A stretch of DNA of 64,000 bases from positions 40,269,170 through 40,333,169 of the forward strand of contig NW_019211458.1 in the NCBI RefSeq assembly GCF_002443255.2, given 5' to 3'. Source of the stretch: Varroa destructor. Lineage: Eukaryota; Arthropoda; Arachnida; Mesostigmata; Varroidae. This document shows, in pieces, positions 26,194-39,554 of this stretch. The translations under genes were made by a program, and so were the position numbers. The notes below the pieces were generated by a model. The model was not told where the DNA came from. It saw nothing but the letters and a program-made list of their open reading frames with translations, and did not search any database. Positions within the stretch are counted from its first letter, which is position 1; each line of letters starts with the position of its first letter.

Positions 26194-27670
26194 AAAAACA
26201 TTTACTCGCTGAAACTTTGCCAACGCGAGAGTAGATCCTTGAACAATTCACATATGTGCCTGTCGTCATATCGCTTTGTTTGTCGAATTAAAGGGCCTTC
26301 TATTTAACGAAAAAATCAATACGAACGGGAAAAGAGTGTGCTCGAATGCTTGCATGAGGCTCGTATGCACATCTTGTACAATGAAAAATCTCCGTTTACT
26401 TAGAAACAGCTAGATAACGACGAAATTAGTGCGACGTTTTCAGCTCTATTTCTAGGTTTTTGATGCTTGCAAACGATTTGCAATTAGCATGAAGTAGGTA
26501 TGAAAAAAAAAACGGCAGCTGTTAACAAGGGACGTATTATCGGTGATGGCAAAATTTTTGTTCCTCGAATGCACCATTACGTACTCTGAACAGCATAATT
26601 TTGGACAAAAATTATTGGCGGGTATCAGTTCCGTCAGGAAGTAAACAGCAAACTCGAGCAGAAGAAAAGTAGAACGTGACAACTTATTTATTTATAATTA
26701 CGTTTATTGGTGCCAGTGCGTCAAATTAAGCCAATCAGCGATAGTTCTCTTTCTTTTCCTCCTTCCCTTTCCCTTAAAAGCGGTATAGGTCGTTAGATAT
26801 ATCTAAATGTATTGATTTTGTCGTAGTGTTTTTTGTTCGTTTTTCACGGCTACATTTTTCCTTGTCAAATATTTATCTTGCTAAACGTGCGTCCATTTTT
26901 ACCACTGGCTCTTTTTTACGTTGTTTTAAATCGAGATTTTGTCCAGTTAACGAGAATCACGAATTGATTCAGCCGTAGCAGCCGTAACGCGCTTAGTCGA
27001 TGCGGTCGATTACCATATAAAACATAAAGATGGCATACAGGAATTGTAGATGCGACGATTAACTGACGCTTTACAGTGTTAGCAATAATGATGTCACGTA
27101 AAATACGTAACGTGTGACGCTTTCAATATCATACAGAATCATAAAATGTATTACTATAAATCCAATATTTACCCGTGTTTACTGTTCACTTTCGGCTTTT
27201 TCACCAAACTTCGTAGTTTTTTTTCCCTGCGCAAAAAAATAAGGATCCCAAATTAGCTAGGAAATTGTAGAGATTCTTTAGAAAATGCCGCTAAGGTTAT
27301 CTTCTACTTGAAAGCGCTATCTCTAAGAAGTCGAGCGCTTCTGACTAAACTAAATTGTACCTTTGTTTATTCAGAACAAGAACTAGAGTTCGGTTCAACA
27401 TTAATTATCAGATATATAATATATTGTTCTAGTTTTTAGCGTAAATCATATAACCTTATCTATGTAGCAAGTCGAACGAATGTATGCTACACAATAGGAA
27501 CGTTTCCAAAAAAACTATAGCTAAGCTTTAGCTTTTTTCGAGAATGAATCAGCCGATCGAGATGATGCGCAGATGATAATCGGCTTCCGTCAAAGCTACA
27601 CAAGTGCAGATATGTGATAATGAAGTAGAGCAGATCACCTGGATCTATCGCAGACGTATGTTGTTTGCTA

Positions 27671-27687
27671 GCCGCCGCCGCCGCCGC
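27671..27687. repeat. (GCC)n trinucleotide repeat
   Basis: Over five tandem GCC units, not in a credible open frame. Confidence 0.92.
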
Positions 27688-28895
27688 TTCTAGTCCACAT
27701 AAAAAAATTTACAGGAAGGTGTGAATAGCAATGGCAATCCGGCGTTGGAAGCCGTCGCTTATATCCGATGGTTACAGTATCGCGAACCTGGAACACAGAT
27801 ATCGATCAATCCGATCGTCAACTCTAAACATATGAGGAAGATGAGAAGTTACACATAGTCTCCCGCCACCTGAAATGTATTCAAAATGTCTCTACCTATA
27901 AATCGGTCAGGTGCAGGCAGAAATTACTGCGCGCTTAGTTCACGTCTCGGCCGAGCGGAAAACTTCTGTCTGTCGGAAGTCCGAAGCGCACAGCAGAAGG
28001 CCTAGCCTACACGGGGTCCAGTTGGAACAAACTACTACAATGGACGTCTACTCAGTAGTTTCCTACAGCCCTAACTGGTGTCCCTTTAGGCAGCCTTCTT
28101 CCTAGCTGTGGCATTGGGGAAAAAGCGAAATGTAGGCTTCCTTTTTAATATGAGATAATGTCAGTTTATGTAGATCTGTCTTTTTTTTTTTATGCCAGTC
28201 CAGCTGCCAGAACCAGATAAATTTACTCTACTAGAAAAAAAAGCGTGTTGACCGAAACGACAACACCATTACGACGATATGATATCGATATTGTCTCAGT
28301 CAGGGATACGTTTGCTTTGTTTTGCCCAATAACTGACTGTTTGTTTTCTTGCTCCCGATGTTTATGCCATAGCAGTAACTGTGCAATGTCAAGCTTGGAA
28401 TCATTACGTTAGCCGAAGGCTGCGAGCATTCGAGTCGTTCAACGACTTCACCAGTACCCGTGTTATTTTCAAGCGGCGACTGACCAGTAGCCAATTGACG
28501 GGTAATTTATATCTGAGGATCGAGAACATTTTCCTTAAGTGGGATTGTGTTCGACAGATACAGTTTTCCTCCGTCGACTTCAGCGCGGAGGACCCAGAGA
28601 CCTGATACAACACAAGAGCACAATCGGTGAATGATGTTCGATCAGCTCTAGCTTACCATTGAGATGAGAAAGCCATCGAAACGATGATGCTGACAGCGAC
28701 ATACGTCCGCAAATACGTACGTATGCCTGGAGGAAGTGAAAAATCGTTGCTTCGTAGAGAATATTTTACAATGGCTGCTAAAATTAGGGGTGCACCAAAT
28801 TGGTGGACTGAAAGGACACCATTATTTTGAAGCATGAACACGGAAAGGTTTAGAGAAAAAGAAGAAAAACGCATTTGTATGTGATGGAATAGACC

Positions 28896-28912
28896 ATATA
28901 TATATATATATA
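28896..28912. repeat. (AT)n microsatellite
   Basis: 17 bases of alternating AT. Confidence 0.92.
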
Positions 28913-29691
28913 CAGACAAGGCTATCGAAATAAATCCCACGTTGAGGCGCTTGTTCCATTGTAGACATACACTATAATATATGAATTGGATTACCGTCGT
29001 GATATCCCAATGAAATTGATATATTTTGTCTCACGTATTGTCGTTTTTGTGATGGACGATTGCGTATGATCTCGAGTGCGTCGGCAATATCTTCACCGCT
29101 GTGCGGCCGTTGTGACGGCCGTGCGATCAGGCAAAACAGCACCGACCTGTCAAGAAATTACATAGAACATCCGCTTGGAATAGATTCGAGAGCAGCGATA
29201 CTGCAGAACTGAAATGATCGTGAGGTGAGCGCACCATTACAAGCGATATTTACGAGTAACTACTGTTTACGGCTAAGTATTACTAAAGGCTGAGGGATTG
29301 CAAGGCTGGCCTACCGGCGCGTATTGTTTACTATATAGTTAATAGTTCGCACGGTCACTTCCAACGTCTACGTACTTCTATTAACCGTATTTGTATTAGG
29401 AACGAAGTAAGTTTCGTTAAGCAGCCATTGAGCAGTTGGCGATTTTACTAGTCGTCCAAGGAGGCAGTCTAAGGAAAGCCACGTGTAGACGATTGTTTGG
29501 ATGTTCGAACAGCTTTTCGCTATCCACACGGGGCCATGGAAGTAAATTAAACATTTTCGATATACTCCTTATAGACCCTTATCCGTACGCTTTTCATATT
29601 GCGGATTCATTCATATTCATGAGGATTGACTATGATTTAAAAATGTGTCAGTTAAATCAATGATCACACACAGCCGCTATGAGGTTTTCAG

Positions 29692-29934
29692 CTAATCGCT
29701 ATTATTAACGTCGATCTTTTCGGCCAGCGGTTGAAGTAACGTCAAAATACGTATCGGCATGACGTACAATGTGAGTCGATAGATATTTTTCAGCGCGTGA
29801 TCTAGAATATTCACTTTCGAAGCATGATAGAAACTGCCGTTCATTGCACATATGGGACTTTTACCAACAACAACTTGTATCTCCGGCGACCAGTTTTCTT
29901 TACTTCTATATTGACACTTTATCGCTATGATCAT
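29692..29934 (-). CDS. candidate ORF, unknown
   Basis: An 80-codon minus-strand frame from ATG 29934, right after an in-frame TAG, to a stop at 29692. The composition is balanced: a basic, polar N-terminal third, then a stretch (about residues 45-72) that could form an amphipathic helix, and an acidic end. No signal peptide, cysteine pattern or known motif is visible. An internal GTTGGTAAAAG could act as a donor. At this length chance is a fair explanation. Confidence 0.22.
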   Translation of the reverse strand: MIIAIKCQYRSKENWSPEIQVVVGKSPICAMNGSFYHASKVNILDHALKNIYRLTLYVMPIRILTLLQPLAEKIDVNNSD

Positions 29935-32111
29935 CTACCATCTTTTGTACGCTGACGCAAGGTACACATAATGAGATACGGGTTGCTTTTGACGCTGCGG
30001 CATACAGAAAAGGGACGAAAGAAAGATTTCTGCCGATGGGGAACTAGTGGATAAATAGGTTAAATGGGGCTCATAGAACGTGTTTGTTGTTCTGTGAGGA
30101 TGAAGGCTACAATGTTTGTTTTCAACAATCGGCCGCGCATTATCAAAGATCGTGTAGGGTTTATGGCCGTTATTGATCTGATAATATAGTTCTGCATGTA
30201 TTTACGTTGTCAACACAGTTTAGACTTATATGCGCAGCGACTTTAATTTGGGCTTCCGGCTGTTGTGCATAGTAAAATTAAGTCACACGCTTGACTCCCC
30301 CAGCGCTGCTTATTTTTCGCGTTACAGAGGGAAAACGTTTGCAACAGTTACCTGGTTACTTTCAGGAAACAATCGACAAAGAGACCTGTAAAAGGGCACA
30401 CGATCAACGTACCTACTTATAGCTGTTATAATACATGAGATTTTATGTACTGTTCATATACCATGGATGTACTCTTTTCCCGGTTGCATCTTCAGCCTTG
30501 AGGTCGTCTTTAATGACTGCGTATCAGAATATAGACTGTATTTGAACGCATATAGTCTACACAGAAGCGGACCATCTTAACAGATCAGCATATACGAGGA
30601 ACTCCGCGTCATTTACGTACAATTTGTGACTACGGAAACAGCTGCATCTAACGAGTACGACGACATCACCATTCTTTCTTAGTAGAAAAGTTTGGGCATA
30701 TTACTCCCGGGATTCAAGTTCATGGCGTTTCGTGTTAATGAGTACGGTGTGTACTGCTACTGCTATGTAGCGATACTTTCCTTCTTCTGTAGTATATTGT
30801 TACTTCTTATCCGTATACAAAGGACCAATTAGCAATAATACAAGCTTTGTTTAAACCAAATGTCCTACTTTGTCAAAAATGTACAAGATGTATATCAAAG
30901 ATATACAAGCTCCGGGAGGGTCGTTGACTAGAATTTAAGGCGGCGTTGTGCAGTAGAAAGCGTTACTTCTGCCTTGATTTCTCACCCATTGTGTAGTAGG
31001 CGTTGTGAAGTAGGCCGTGACTATGGGCAAAATAACGAACGATAAAATAAATTAGCTGTCGTCGGACATACCTTTAGGCGCACACTCGATAGCAGATAAT
31101 GCTCTGGTAACTGGAACTTTGATCAACCGGAAAATACTGACGGAGCTGTTTCAGCGAAAATGCGTCGACCCGCTACAGCAAATATGTCATCAGCTTTAGT
31201 AGTTCAGATGAAGGAATGATGGCCTAATCAATCAAATGATTCATATCGGTAAAATTTTGCTGATGCTGAAATCACTAGAGGAGTCGCCAGCGTTAGCACC
31301 AACCTACCGCCACTTTCAAAAGAGCCCGTAAGGCTGAAATTGTTACCCTATCGAAATTTGGTGCACTTGCGCTTCTGTCCATCCTACAGGGTTCTGCGTA
31401 AGGTCTTTCTTGATTGCGAATTTAAAGGTGTACTGGCAAGGGAAGGCTGTTTACTACCAAAGCACTTGTGGGGTTGCAGGTACCACGAAGAAAGCACTAC
31501 TGAATATAGCACTGGATAAAGGCGTCGACATTCTCCGATGGGAGTCGACACTGGAGGAAGTGTAACTAGTACTATTTCGCATCTTTTTTTGGCACTTAGA
31601 GAGACGAATGGGTCGTTTAGATCTATTTCTCTCACTTCTTTGGTTCAAAGAATATCCGCTGAAGTGGTAAACACGAATGTTCGGACGAACAGATTAACGC
31701 TTTGAGCCCACAACAACTGGGAATGGAGGGAACAAGGTGCTCTTGAATCTCCCACCGATAAAGGCAAAGCCTTCTTATGAGGAACGTTAGAATCCATACT
31801 GCTTGTCACCCTCAGTCTTATAAACGCGTTCCATTCTAGTATTCTCTAGCTATACGGTTTTGTAAGATTGTGGCCGACTGTTAAACTTGCCGCTAAAGTG
31901 AAATTTTTGTTGATAATTTAAAGCTTGTTGACATAGTCGAATCAATGAATCTCTCGCATGTGATTTCCCGTTAGTTGATCTCTGAGTAAATGAAAAACAA
32001 ACAGTATTCTTTTCATATAAAGCTCGACGACATTTTCTGCTAACCCAGAGATGCTCCGTAGACCTCTTCAGGCAGCTGGAAAAACCGTGGTCGATCCTCT
32101 ACTGTACTCAC
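29935..32111. other. non-genic stretch with one small membrane-type ORF
   Basis: Holds the 36-codon frame at 30722-30832 (listed separately). An ATG-less plus-strand frame ending at about 31566 reads protein-like but matches no family. The rest is featureless. Confidence 0.5.
30722..30832 (+). CDS. candidate smORF with single membrane segment
   Basis: A 36-codon frame from ATG (TTCATGGCG context) to TAG. Residues about 11-30 are hydrophobic (Tyr/Cys/Val/Ile/Leu/Phe) and are followed by R-I-Q-R, so the peptide would be a one-pass membrane micropeptide with a charged cytosolic end. Animals do encode such peptides (the sarcolamban type is known), but the sequence is not one I recognise, and a hydrophobic frame this short arises easily in T-rich DNA. 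Confidence 0.18.
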   Translation: MAFRVNEYGVYCYCYVAILSFFCSILLLLIRIQRTN

Positions 32112-32170
32112 CGGTGTCGTGGTCCTGCAGTACCAGGCCATATCTGTACGTTAGCAGGGCAAGGTACGCC
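32112..32170 (-). CDS. candidate 59-nt internal exon
   Basis: On the minus strand a pyrimidine-containing run ending TTCCCAG (AG at 32172-32171) is followed by 59 bases and a consensus donor CCG|GTGAGT at 32111. One frame is open, reads through to the donor and gives a Tyr/Leu-rich stretch ending in a QDHDTG-like segment. Its phases would be 2 upstream and 1 downstream. The donor is strong and the acceptor fair. Microexons of this kind occur by chance in 64 kb, so confidence is low. Confidence 0.25.
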
Positions 32171-32828
32171 CTGGGAACACCCTACTTTGCAGGATAAATA
32201 CTTTTTCTATGCGTCGGCGTTTGGGTCTCGGAAAGAACCAGAGCTTAGGACTACAAATCTTCTGTAAGGAGGTCCTGCGATAGATTTGAGAAACTTTTTG
32301 TGTAAGAGAAGGGGTAGATTTTTCATGCTGCAACGGCCATCGATGTATGTGCACCGAGGCAACAGGACCGCCGTCGTGGGTACGGTGGTTGATCGGGTGG
32401 AATCCAGACCTAGCGAACGATCTGAATAGCACATAGGTTCACATCTCATAACTATGACATTTTATAACACTACAATCAATTACTGGTCATGTATCGAACG
32501 AGCAAAGCGGACGCCAGAAGCTTAACAATCAATTACTAGCAACATATGCGTACTCAACTATTCATGTTCTGTTTCAACGATGTTTTATCTATTCCCTATA
32601 TTGCCCTTTCTGATTGTTCCTGTTTCGGCTAGCGTCACTTCACCACGGACATATGTGCGAGCCCAACGACGGTAACCTTTATGCGCCGCAGGCAAAATCC
32701 GTAGACCAAGCCATTTTACCGCATTACCTTATCAGTTCATAGTCATGTCCACCGCAAAAACAATATCGTTCTGGCTCTAGGACCCTTCGCTCTTCTAGTT
32801 TTCTGTCCATCTACCCTTGTTTATCTAT

Positions 32829-33206
32829 TTATTGAAAACGCGCATATTTACGTATAGTCTCGTTTTCGCCCAAGGTTCGGCTGCTGCTTTCTGTTTTTTT
32901 TTTGTCGTCTACTTCGATTGCCGCCATTGGCAGGAGAACAACGGCTTTTCGACTGCTGTTTTCCGTCATTTGATTTGCTAAATAATGTACATATATACAT
33001 GTTGGTTTAAACAGTGTGCCAAGCGGCGTCAGTGCTTTGTAACAGTAACAGCGCGACCCCTTTCTATTGCCAATGCAGCACACTAGGTTTCTCCTTTCCT
33101 TCTTCGAGCTATTGCCATAAACAAATTCAGCTATTGCTATCTCTGCAGCTGATGAGTTGACTGAACAAATAGTTACTAAATATCGTCCTACCTTTATGTC
33201 TATCCA
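32829..33206 (-). other. long minus-strand open frame, unrecognised
   Basis: Open over about 129 codons, ending at 32829, with no ATG at its start. The product is mixed: Ser/Lys/Arg-rich parts, several cysteines in the middle and a charged C-terminus. No family match. At this length one or two such frames are expected by chance in the window. Confidence 0.2.
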
Positions 33207-33268
33207 GTGGTACGTCAAGATAGCATAAATATCCTACCATATTATTTCTTTATGACGGCATTTATACA

Positions 33269-33293
33269 TACACGCACACACAAACACACACAC
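33269..33293. repeat. (CA)n imperfect microsatellite
   Basis: CA repeat with two interruptions. Confidence 0.9.
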
Positions 33294-33971
33294 TGTACAC
33301 AATTATCATATTTGTACATACAACGATACATGATACCCACACGGCCATACTTATACAGGCGACAGCGACGGCGATGCGGTACGGATCGCCTCTTAGATGA
33401 TGGCAGCGGAAATACCAAGCAACCACTTGGCCACCACGCGTGATTTTATGGATGGTCGTTAGCCATTACCTGACCAGCAGTATGCGCTGGGTTTGAATTA
33501 ATTTGTTAGCTACAAAGTTCTAATTATGTTTCTCGTTATTTTATCCCATTTGCCGCTCGTATGTGCGCAAGTTTATGAACGTGTCGACTACAGGATGATG
33601 GGTTAGACGTGGCAGTGCGTAACGGTTCCGCCAGGAGATGTGAAGTAGCTACGTAAAGTCAGGGTACGGCAACTGATATCGACGGTTGATGATTGGTCTC
33701 GTCAGAGTTGGACCCCCCCTGATGCACGATGATTTGAATCGAATCATCTTCCTTTAATCCGGGTCAGATGGCGATCGCGGCCGCAAAGGTAGACATCAAT
33801 GGCCGGGACGACGGATAACAAGGCCAAAAAACCCGCGCCCAGGCCCAGACAAATAACAAAACGTCAAATAAGACAAACCTAGCTGAAACCATCAAATATG
33901 ATTGCATAGCTGGTAAAAAACGTACAAGGATGGGGAGAGAAGCCCACGAAGTAATTAATAACATTTAGCAT

Positions 33972-33986
33972 CAGCAGCAGCAGCAG
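33972..33986. repeat. (CAG)5 repeat
   Basis: Five perfect CAG units. Confidence 0.9.
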
Positions 33987-35088
33987 CGTGGCTTTTCCAT
34001 TTGACTCGACGTCTAGACGCAGGCTCACCGCCAAAAAACCGCCTAAGCACTATATTCTATCTGACAACTAAGCACTAGATCTGTGCTGCCTCACCAGCCT
34101 AAACCCTAAGGAGCTGACCTGACGTTTACATTATTTGACGATTATCTACTGATGGCTTCTTTCGAGTACCATTATCGGCAGCTTGCTCGGCAGCGGTCAG
34201 AAAAACACCGGAAAAAAATGCTTTTAATATAGACAAACCCTATATTTCTAATCTTCTTACTAGCTCGTACAAGTAGAACAGCAGGACATCAGTATTGCAT
34301 TTTTATTAAACTTCATGATTGGCGTATAGGAATAGCTAGTAGCTCGGCAACATAACACGCATTGTTTGGCATCAGATAACACAAGAGCTTGAATTTCAAT
34401 CCCTATACAAGCCATCTTGGGTGCTTTCCGTAAGCAATGCAAACGATCGATTTTCGAGAAGCCGTATTCGTAATATCTACATTTTCTTGTTTTAACTTCG
34501 TTGCGCATTGAATAGAACTACTCTCTAGAGAATCTCTCTCATACTTGCTATAAGGCCAAACATTCTTCTATTTCAATGTCTAAAATTCCTGTATTGGCTA
34601 TGAAAGCGTCTCAGTATCGAATTTTATCAAGCGTATATGTTGCATAAAGCAACAAACAACTACAGCGAACTATTAGGACTAACTAGTCCGTTTTATGGTT
34701 CGTAGTAGCAGGCCACGAAATGGGAACCTTGCAAACATCAAAGTTCGTCCCCATGGTTTTAGACATATGAAATCGACACACAATTTGGCCATTTGGACCA
34801 AGCTTGTCGTTGGTAGAGCAATTCAAAATATCGTCACGGCTAGCTGTTTTTTATATCTCTCAGATATAAAAAATATTGTAAAATTAAATTGTCATCGTAT
34901 GCAAGCAGACGGCTTTACTTGCAGTCTGAAGCGAAACATCAATATGCCTTATTTGCATTTTACAGGTAAATAGTTTCTAATATTTTTGAGGCTGATCCCT
35001 CCCCCGCGCTATTCGAATGAGTTTTTTCTATATACGTGGCGTGATTTACATAACAATTCACAAAATCAAATATACATTAGTACATGCA

Positions 35089-35104
35089 GTACGTACGTAC
35101 GTAC
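35089..35104. repeat. (GTAC)4 repeat
   Basis: Four perfect, self-complementary GTAC units. Confidence 0.92.
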
Positions 35105-35619
35105 ATATGTATGTTAAAAACACACTATATTGCGACAGTCATGTTAATTACTATCAATGTTTTGTATGCTATTGAACCGGATAGCAATACATATACTAAA
35201 TGATAATCCATCAATTTTCATCATTAAATTTTCCAGTCCAAGTTAGAAAATTTACGAATCAGTGTTAATGTACTGGCTTCTTTTAGTCACTCACATGATA
35301 TCAAATAAAAAAAATTAGAGGGGTTTTCTGCAACGATTCGAAGCCTTTGTTGTTTTTGTGACCAAAAAATCGTCACGCCAAAAAACAGGTTCTAATACCG
35401 ATAGTATAAAGGTCACCAATCTAAATAGATCTAAACGTTAATTTGAGCACATTATATAGATATAAACAATATGCGAACGTTTTCTTTTAAAGTTTTTATT
35501 ACTTATGTGGACCTCCTCCCCAGAAACGTATTTGTGAAATTTCGGGTTTTTATATTATGTCAAGAATAAATCATAGTGCCATAGCGGGGTACATATAGAA
35601 CGAAAAGTTGTAAATTTAG

Positions 35620-35700
35620 GAGAAACGCATTCATCTGAAGACGACCAAGTGGTAGACCAAATTTTCGATGTAGTGTTTATTGGCACCGTAAGGGTCAGAG
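35620..35700 (+). CDS. candidate 81-nt internal exon
   Basis: Between an acceptor-like AAATTTAG and a consensus donor AGAG|GTGAGC lies an open segment of 81 bases with phase 1 at both ends (2 + 26 codons + 1). The product has an acidic start (S-S-E-D-D-Q) and then a hydrophobic V-V-F-I-G-T-V stretch. The acceptor lacks a strong pyrimidine tract. Unrecognised; low confidence. Confidence 0.22.
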
Positions 35701-38700
35701 GTGAGCAAAAAAAATGGCTAGGGCAATAGAAATATAAAAACAAACAGAAGAAGATTCAAATATAGACGACAATACAGTGACGCTAGACGAATGTTTATTG
35801 AAAAATCTATTAACATTTCACCTTTTATAACAGTTAACTATACCTCTTATGCAATTAGCAGTTCTAAAATGCATAGGTTGTAAAGGGGTCAAATTGGACG
35901 CTTAGACGAAGACTAACTGATCTTCTAAACAGTATAAAGGCAACTTTGGCAAAACATTCTAGAGCCTTATACTGGAAATGCAACGCCCTATCGCTATTGC
36001 TTGGTCATATAGTATCTGTGTTGAAGACTCGAACTCATAGGTGCCGACTCCGTATTAGAACGCAATAAGACAAAACTTCCAAGTTACCCTATTGTAACTC
36101 GTTAGGCCGAACTCGAAAACATTCTTCCAATAGCAACGAGTTTCCAACTAGTCAAGAATTTATGATTGAGCTAGTATAAGGTTCCTAGTAGTATAAGGGG
36201 TTCAAACAGCTCCCATTGACCATATTGCTTTTGCGTTTGCTTTATCTTGGATAGCACACGTTTTTGATCAGTGGACACCGCAGCTTCTTCGACAGAATCG
36301 GCCATCCATTCATTCTCCTTTGACGTAGCAGGACACTTGCGAGCAAACGTTAACAAGGGACTTGTTTTAGAAATGTACACGTTACGTAGCTGTTAACATT
36401 ATTAACCAAGCGTAAAATGTCGCTAAACACATCCATTACATCTTTTGGGAAAATAGTTCTTCGACACCTAGGCCAGTGGACCACTAAGAAAAGACGGTGG
36501 TACGATTGTTACAAGTTATATATGCTGCCATCACAACTAGATAGATCGGTACTACGACTGTATGACATAGAGAAGTAGTGAGAGAGCGTGGGAACCTGTG
36601 CCAGGGTCCAGGGCAGTCGGCTAGCGACTACAAAAGTCCAAGCACCGACGACGCGACAAGAAGCGAGTGCGGCTCTACTGTAACGTTATGGCAACGACCG
36701 ACATTTGAACTGAAATGAAAGACAGTATGGCAGTCTAATAATCTCAATGTAGTTTCAGCATGAAAACAAAAAAAAGAACAGAGAGTGCATACAAAATAGC
36801 TAGGGGAACGGCTACATGTGCCTTGGATCTATTTCAGATAATTAACTCTCTCTCACTCTCTCTGTATATATATAAGTAAGTAATGGTCGATTCGTTACGG
36901 GATCCACTTATCATATTGATCAGCATTCGTTCATTCTTCACACACTTGAGTTTTCTTCTTCTAACTTTATTGTCACTAAGTAGAGCCTACTCTTACGCTG
37001 TATCAAGTGCATGTATTTAAATTGTACAACGCGCCACATTCATACGAGGCTGTATATCGCTCCCCAGCTTTATAGCTCTCAGCTAATATATATGGACAGT
37101 GCCATAAGTGCGAACTTCACACACATATACTTTAACGAGTATATATATTGCCACAGTGGCATGGTACTTTAGGGGGCAAACTCCACTTAGGGAAATTTTG
37201 CTGAATGAAACATTTCAGCTATAATCTTCGCTGATATGATAAACTGAAAAATAGTCATTATGAGGATACTCTATTAAGCTTTGATAACACCAAATATTTA
37301 TGGATTCAATTGTTCTCTTTAAACTTTAGCCGAGTAAGTCATAGTGGTCTTGCCTTATTCCAAGCAGTTGGCGTATTTGGAACCTCTGTCTGAGTCACAC
37401 AAGGCAGAGGAAGATAATTTCACGAGAAAAGCACTTAATCAAAAGTCCCAGAATAAGCAAACAAACAACGGTGTTTGTTTATATTCAAATTCTTGGAAGG
37501 TCTTATAGGAGAAAATCGGAGTTGCTCTACATAAATCAAACTAAAGATATCTGGTTTTGTAAAAGGGTATTGTAGGGGTTCTGTGGCCGATATAAATGAG
37601 TCGTCCACTTCAACCTTGCTTGACAAGATGATCTATTTGGGTTGGATTTTAGATTTGTCGGTGTATTAGTATTATATATTATTATTATTATTATGATTTG
37701 TCCTACTTTAGCGTTGTATGAAACGGGAAAGGTATTTATGGCAGATATTGATCCGTTATTATAACCTGTATCTGTAGGGCACGGTCTGTCAGTCGTTCAG
37801 CCGCTGTCCAGTTTTAAACAAGAATTTGGCCACGAAATTCCCACGTGACGTTGCGGTCCACATCACCTGCCAGGGGTTATCTCCATTTGCTAGTATCATC
37901 AGCCGATAGTATTAAGAGCGTGTCGTTGCTGTAGCATCGTCTGCACAGATGCATACTCACAGCTTCGATTTGTTTTGTTTTTTTTTTTTCGAATTTGTGC
38001 CAAGTTCCATCCTGTGCTTATCTCGTTAACACTTTATCTACTAAAACAATGGTCGGTGTTACCAAGCAATTGTGATTTGGGCCTTTGTTATTACAGTTAC
38101 AACGGCAGTGGTACACTGTGACGACCTAGCTACTCCCAGCCTATTAGTCCCAAGCTGCAATTGTATCTATTACTAAGACCGTGGGCTTATACCTTTGACG
38201 ATGAAGGCTATCGTTGAGAAAGTCAGACTGTAACGAAGTTCTATGGGAAGTAAATCACAAATTATCTTCTCAAATGATTTGTCTTTCAGGGCTGCGTGAA
38301 CTGGATGGCAAATGCGTCAGACTATTAGGTGCATTGCTATAACAAGCGTGATTAAGCGGTTACTACTGCATCAAATTTTAGCGTTGGCAGATTGTTGCCA
38401 TACCGCTCCATAGACCTGCTGAAAAAGCCCCCAGTTACATCTACCCCGTAGAAAGTATCGTTTGACAATTAAACCTGAGAAAAAACTTGTTAAATATAAT
38501 TAGTAGGAAAAAAGCGTATAGCAAACCGTTAATACCGGTATAAAAACAAATTATATTGACCCCCTTTGGTTAACCCTGGAACTCTCATAGTGTTCGCTGT
38601 ACGCACACATATACGTATATATTTGTAGGGTCATATAGATGATAATGTTCTATATCATCCGCTGTTTGCTGTTGGGGGGTCTGAGGATGCGTTATGTATG

Positions 38701-39554
38701 TACATTAAGGAAATTTTGCTGCATTACTCAGTACAAACGTCAAAAACGTCTTTCAAATATCGCTTCGCAGAACAGTGTTTCCGTTGTCTTATTATAGACT
38801 GAGCCGGAGTTACAGTATGAAAAATAAGCAACAAAAGATCACAAAGCCAAATGAGCTATACAATGGGAGCCCTTCTTGGCGACTCTCTTCGTATCAGCTA
38901 CTTCGTTGGTTCCGCTTGGAGACATTCGCCCGTCAGCCACACATTCGATAGCAACAGCGTGACGGCGAGAAAGCTTTGTGCCATCCAAGCCATTCTCCTT
39001 ACAGCAGATTCTTCAATAAGGATTTTGGACTCTTGTCTCGGCTAAGGAAGATGCAGGAAACTGAAGTGTAATGAACTTATTCCCCGGATCGGCCAGCAGT
39101 AAAATATTGCCGTCGTAGGAAGGAAGAGCTTGAATGAGAAACCAATATTCAGATAACGATTGCAGCTGAGATTATGAAAAGGCCGACTCTATTGTAATAG
39201 CCATTGACGGACAACACCCAACTAGTCATAGGAAATCACAGTCGCAAAAGAGGCTGAAAATTGAGTCGATTTCTCGCGCGCTACCAACGCTCTATCAGTG
39301 CCGTCCGCAGACGAATTCACAGTGCAATTAAATGAAAGAAATGCGACCGGGGCCACGTTCCATTGCTAGATTAGTCAGGTATATGGGAGTTTAAGGGGGA
39401 AGCAATAGCAACGGGGTTCGTGCAGTTCGGACGAGCCTCGTAGACATCGATGATATGTTGTTACTTGGATGTGTTGTCCCTATCCAGTTATCACTACGGC
39501 AATCTGGCTTAATCTGGCCGTAGTCGACTGGCAGACCCGGTGGGAGCTGCTGGA
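35701..39554. other. non-genic stretch
   Basis: Includes a CT tract at 36846-36863 and an ATT run at 37678-37693. A 63-codon minus-strand frame (37435-37626) is unremarkable. Confidence 0.55.

Larger units (their letters stand above)
20237..29690. other. non-genic stretch with simple repeats and hairpins
   Basis: No supportable gene. Contents include hairpins at 21878-21908, 25417-25438 and 29104-29121, a GGCC/GGCT repeat at 22590-22636, poly-T at 23793-23809, tetranucleotide repeats at 26026-26050 and 26173-26193, (GCC)n at 27671-27687 and (AT)n at 28896-28912. A 110-codon plus-strand frame (25640-25972) and a 113-codon minus-strand frame (24671-25012) lack motifs. Confidence 0.55.
33219..35619. 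other. non-genic stretch with repeats
   Basis: Contains a CA-rich tract at 33269-33293, (CAG)5 at 33972-33986 and (GTAC)4 at 35089-35104. Short frames (34260-34508 minus, 34695-34973 plus) carry no motifs. Confidence 0.55.

Noticed and set aside
32829..33218. 129-codon minus-strand frame as a real gene
   Set aside because: Kept only as a low-confidence note, because there is no start, no domain and the length is not significant.
36000..36080. B-box-like GAGTTCGAGTC on the minus strand
   Set aside because: No A box at the proper distance and no pairing stems, so not a tRNA or SINE.
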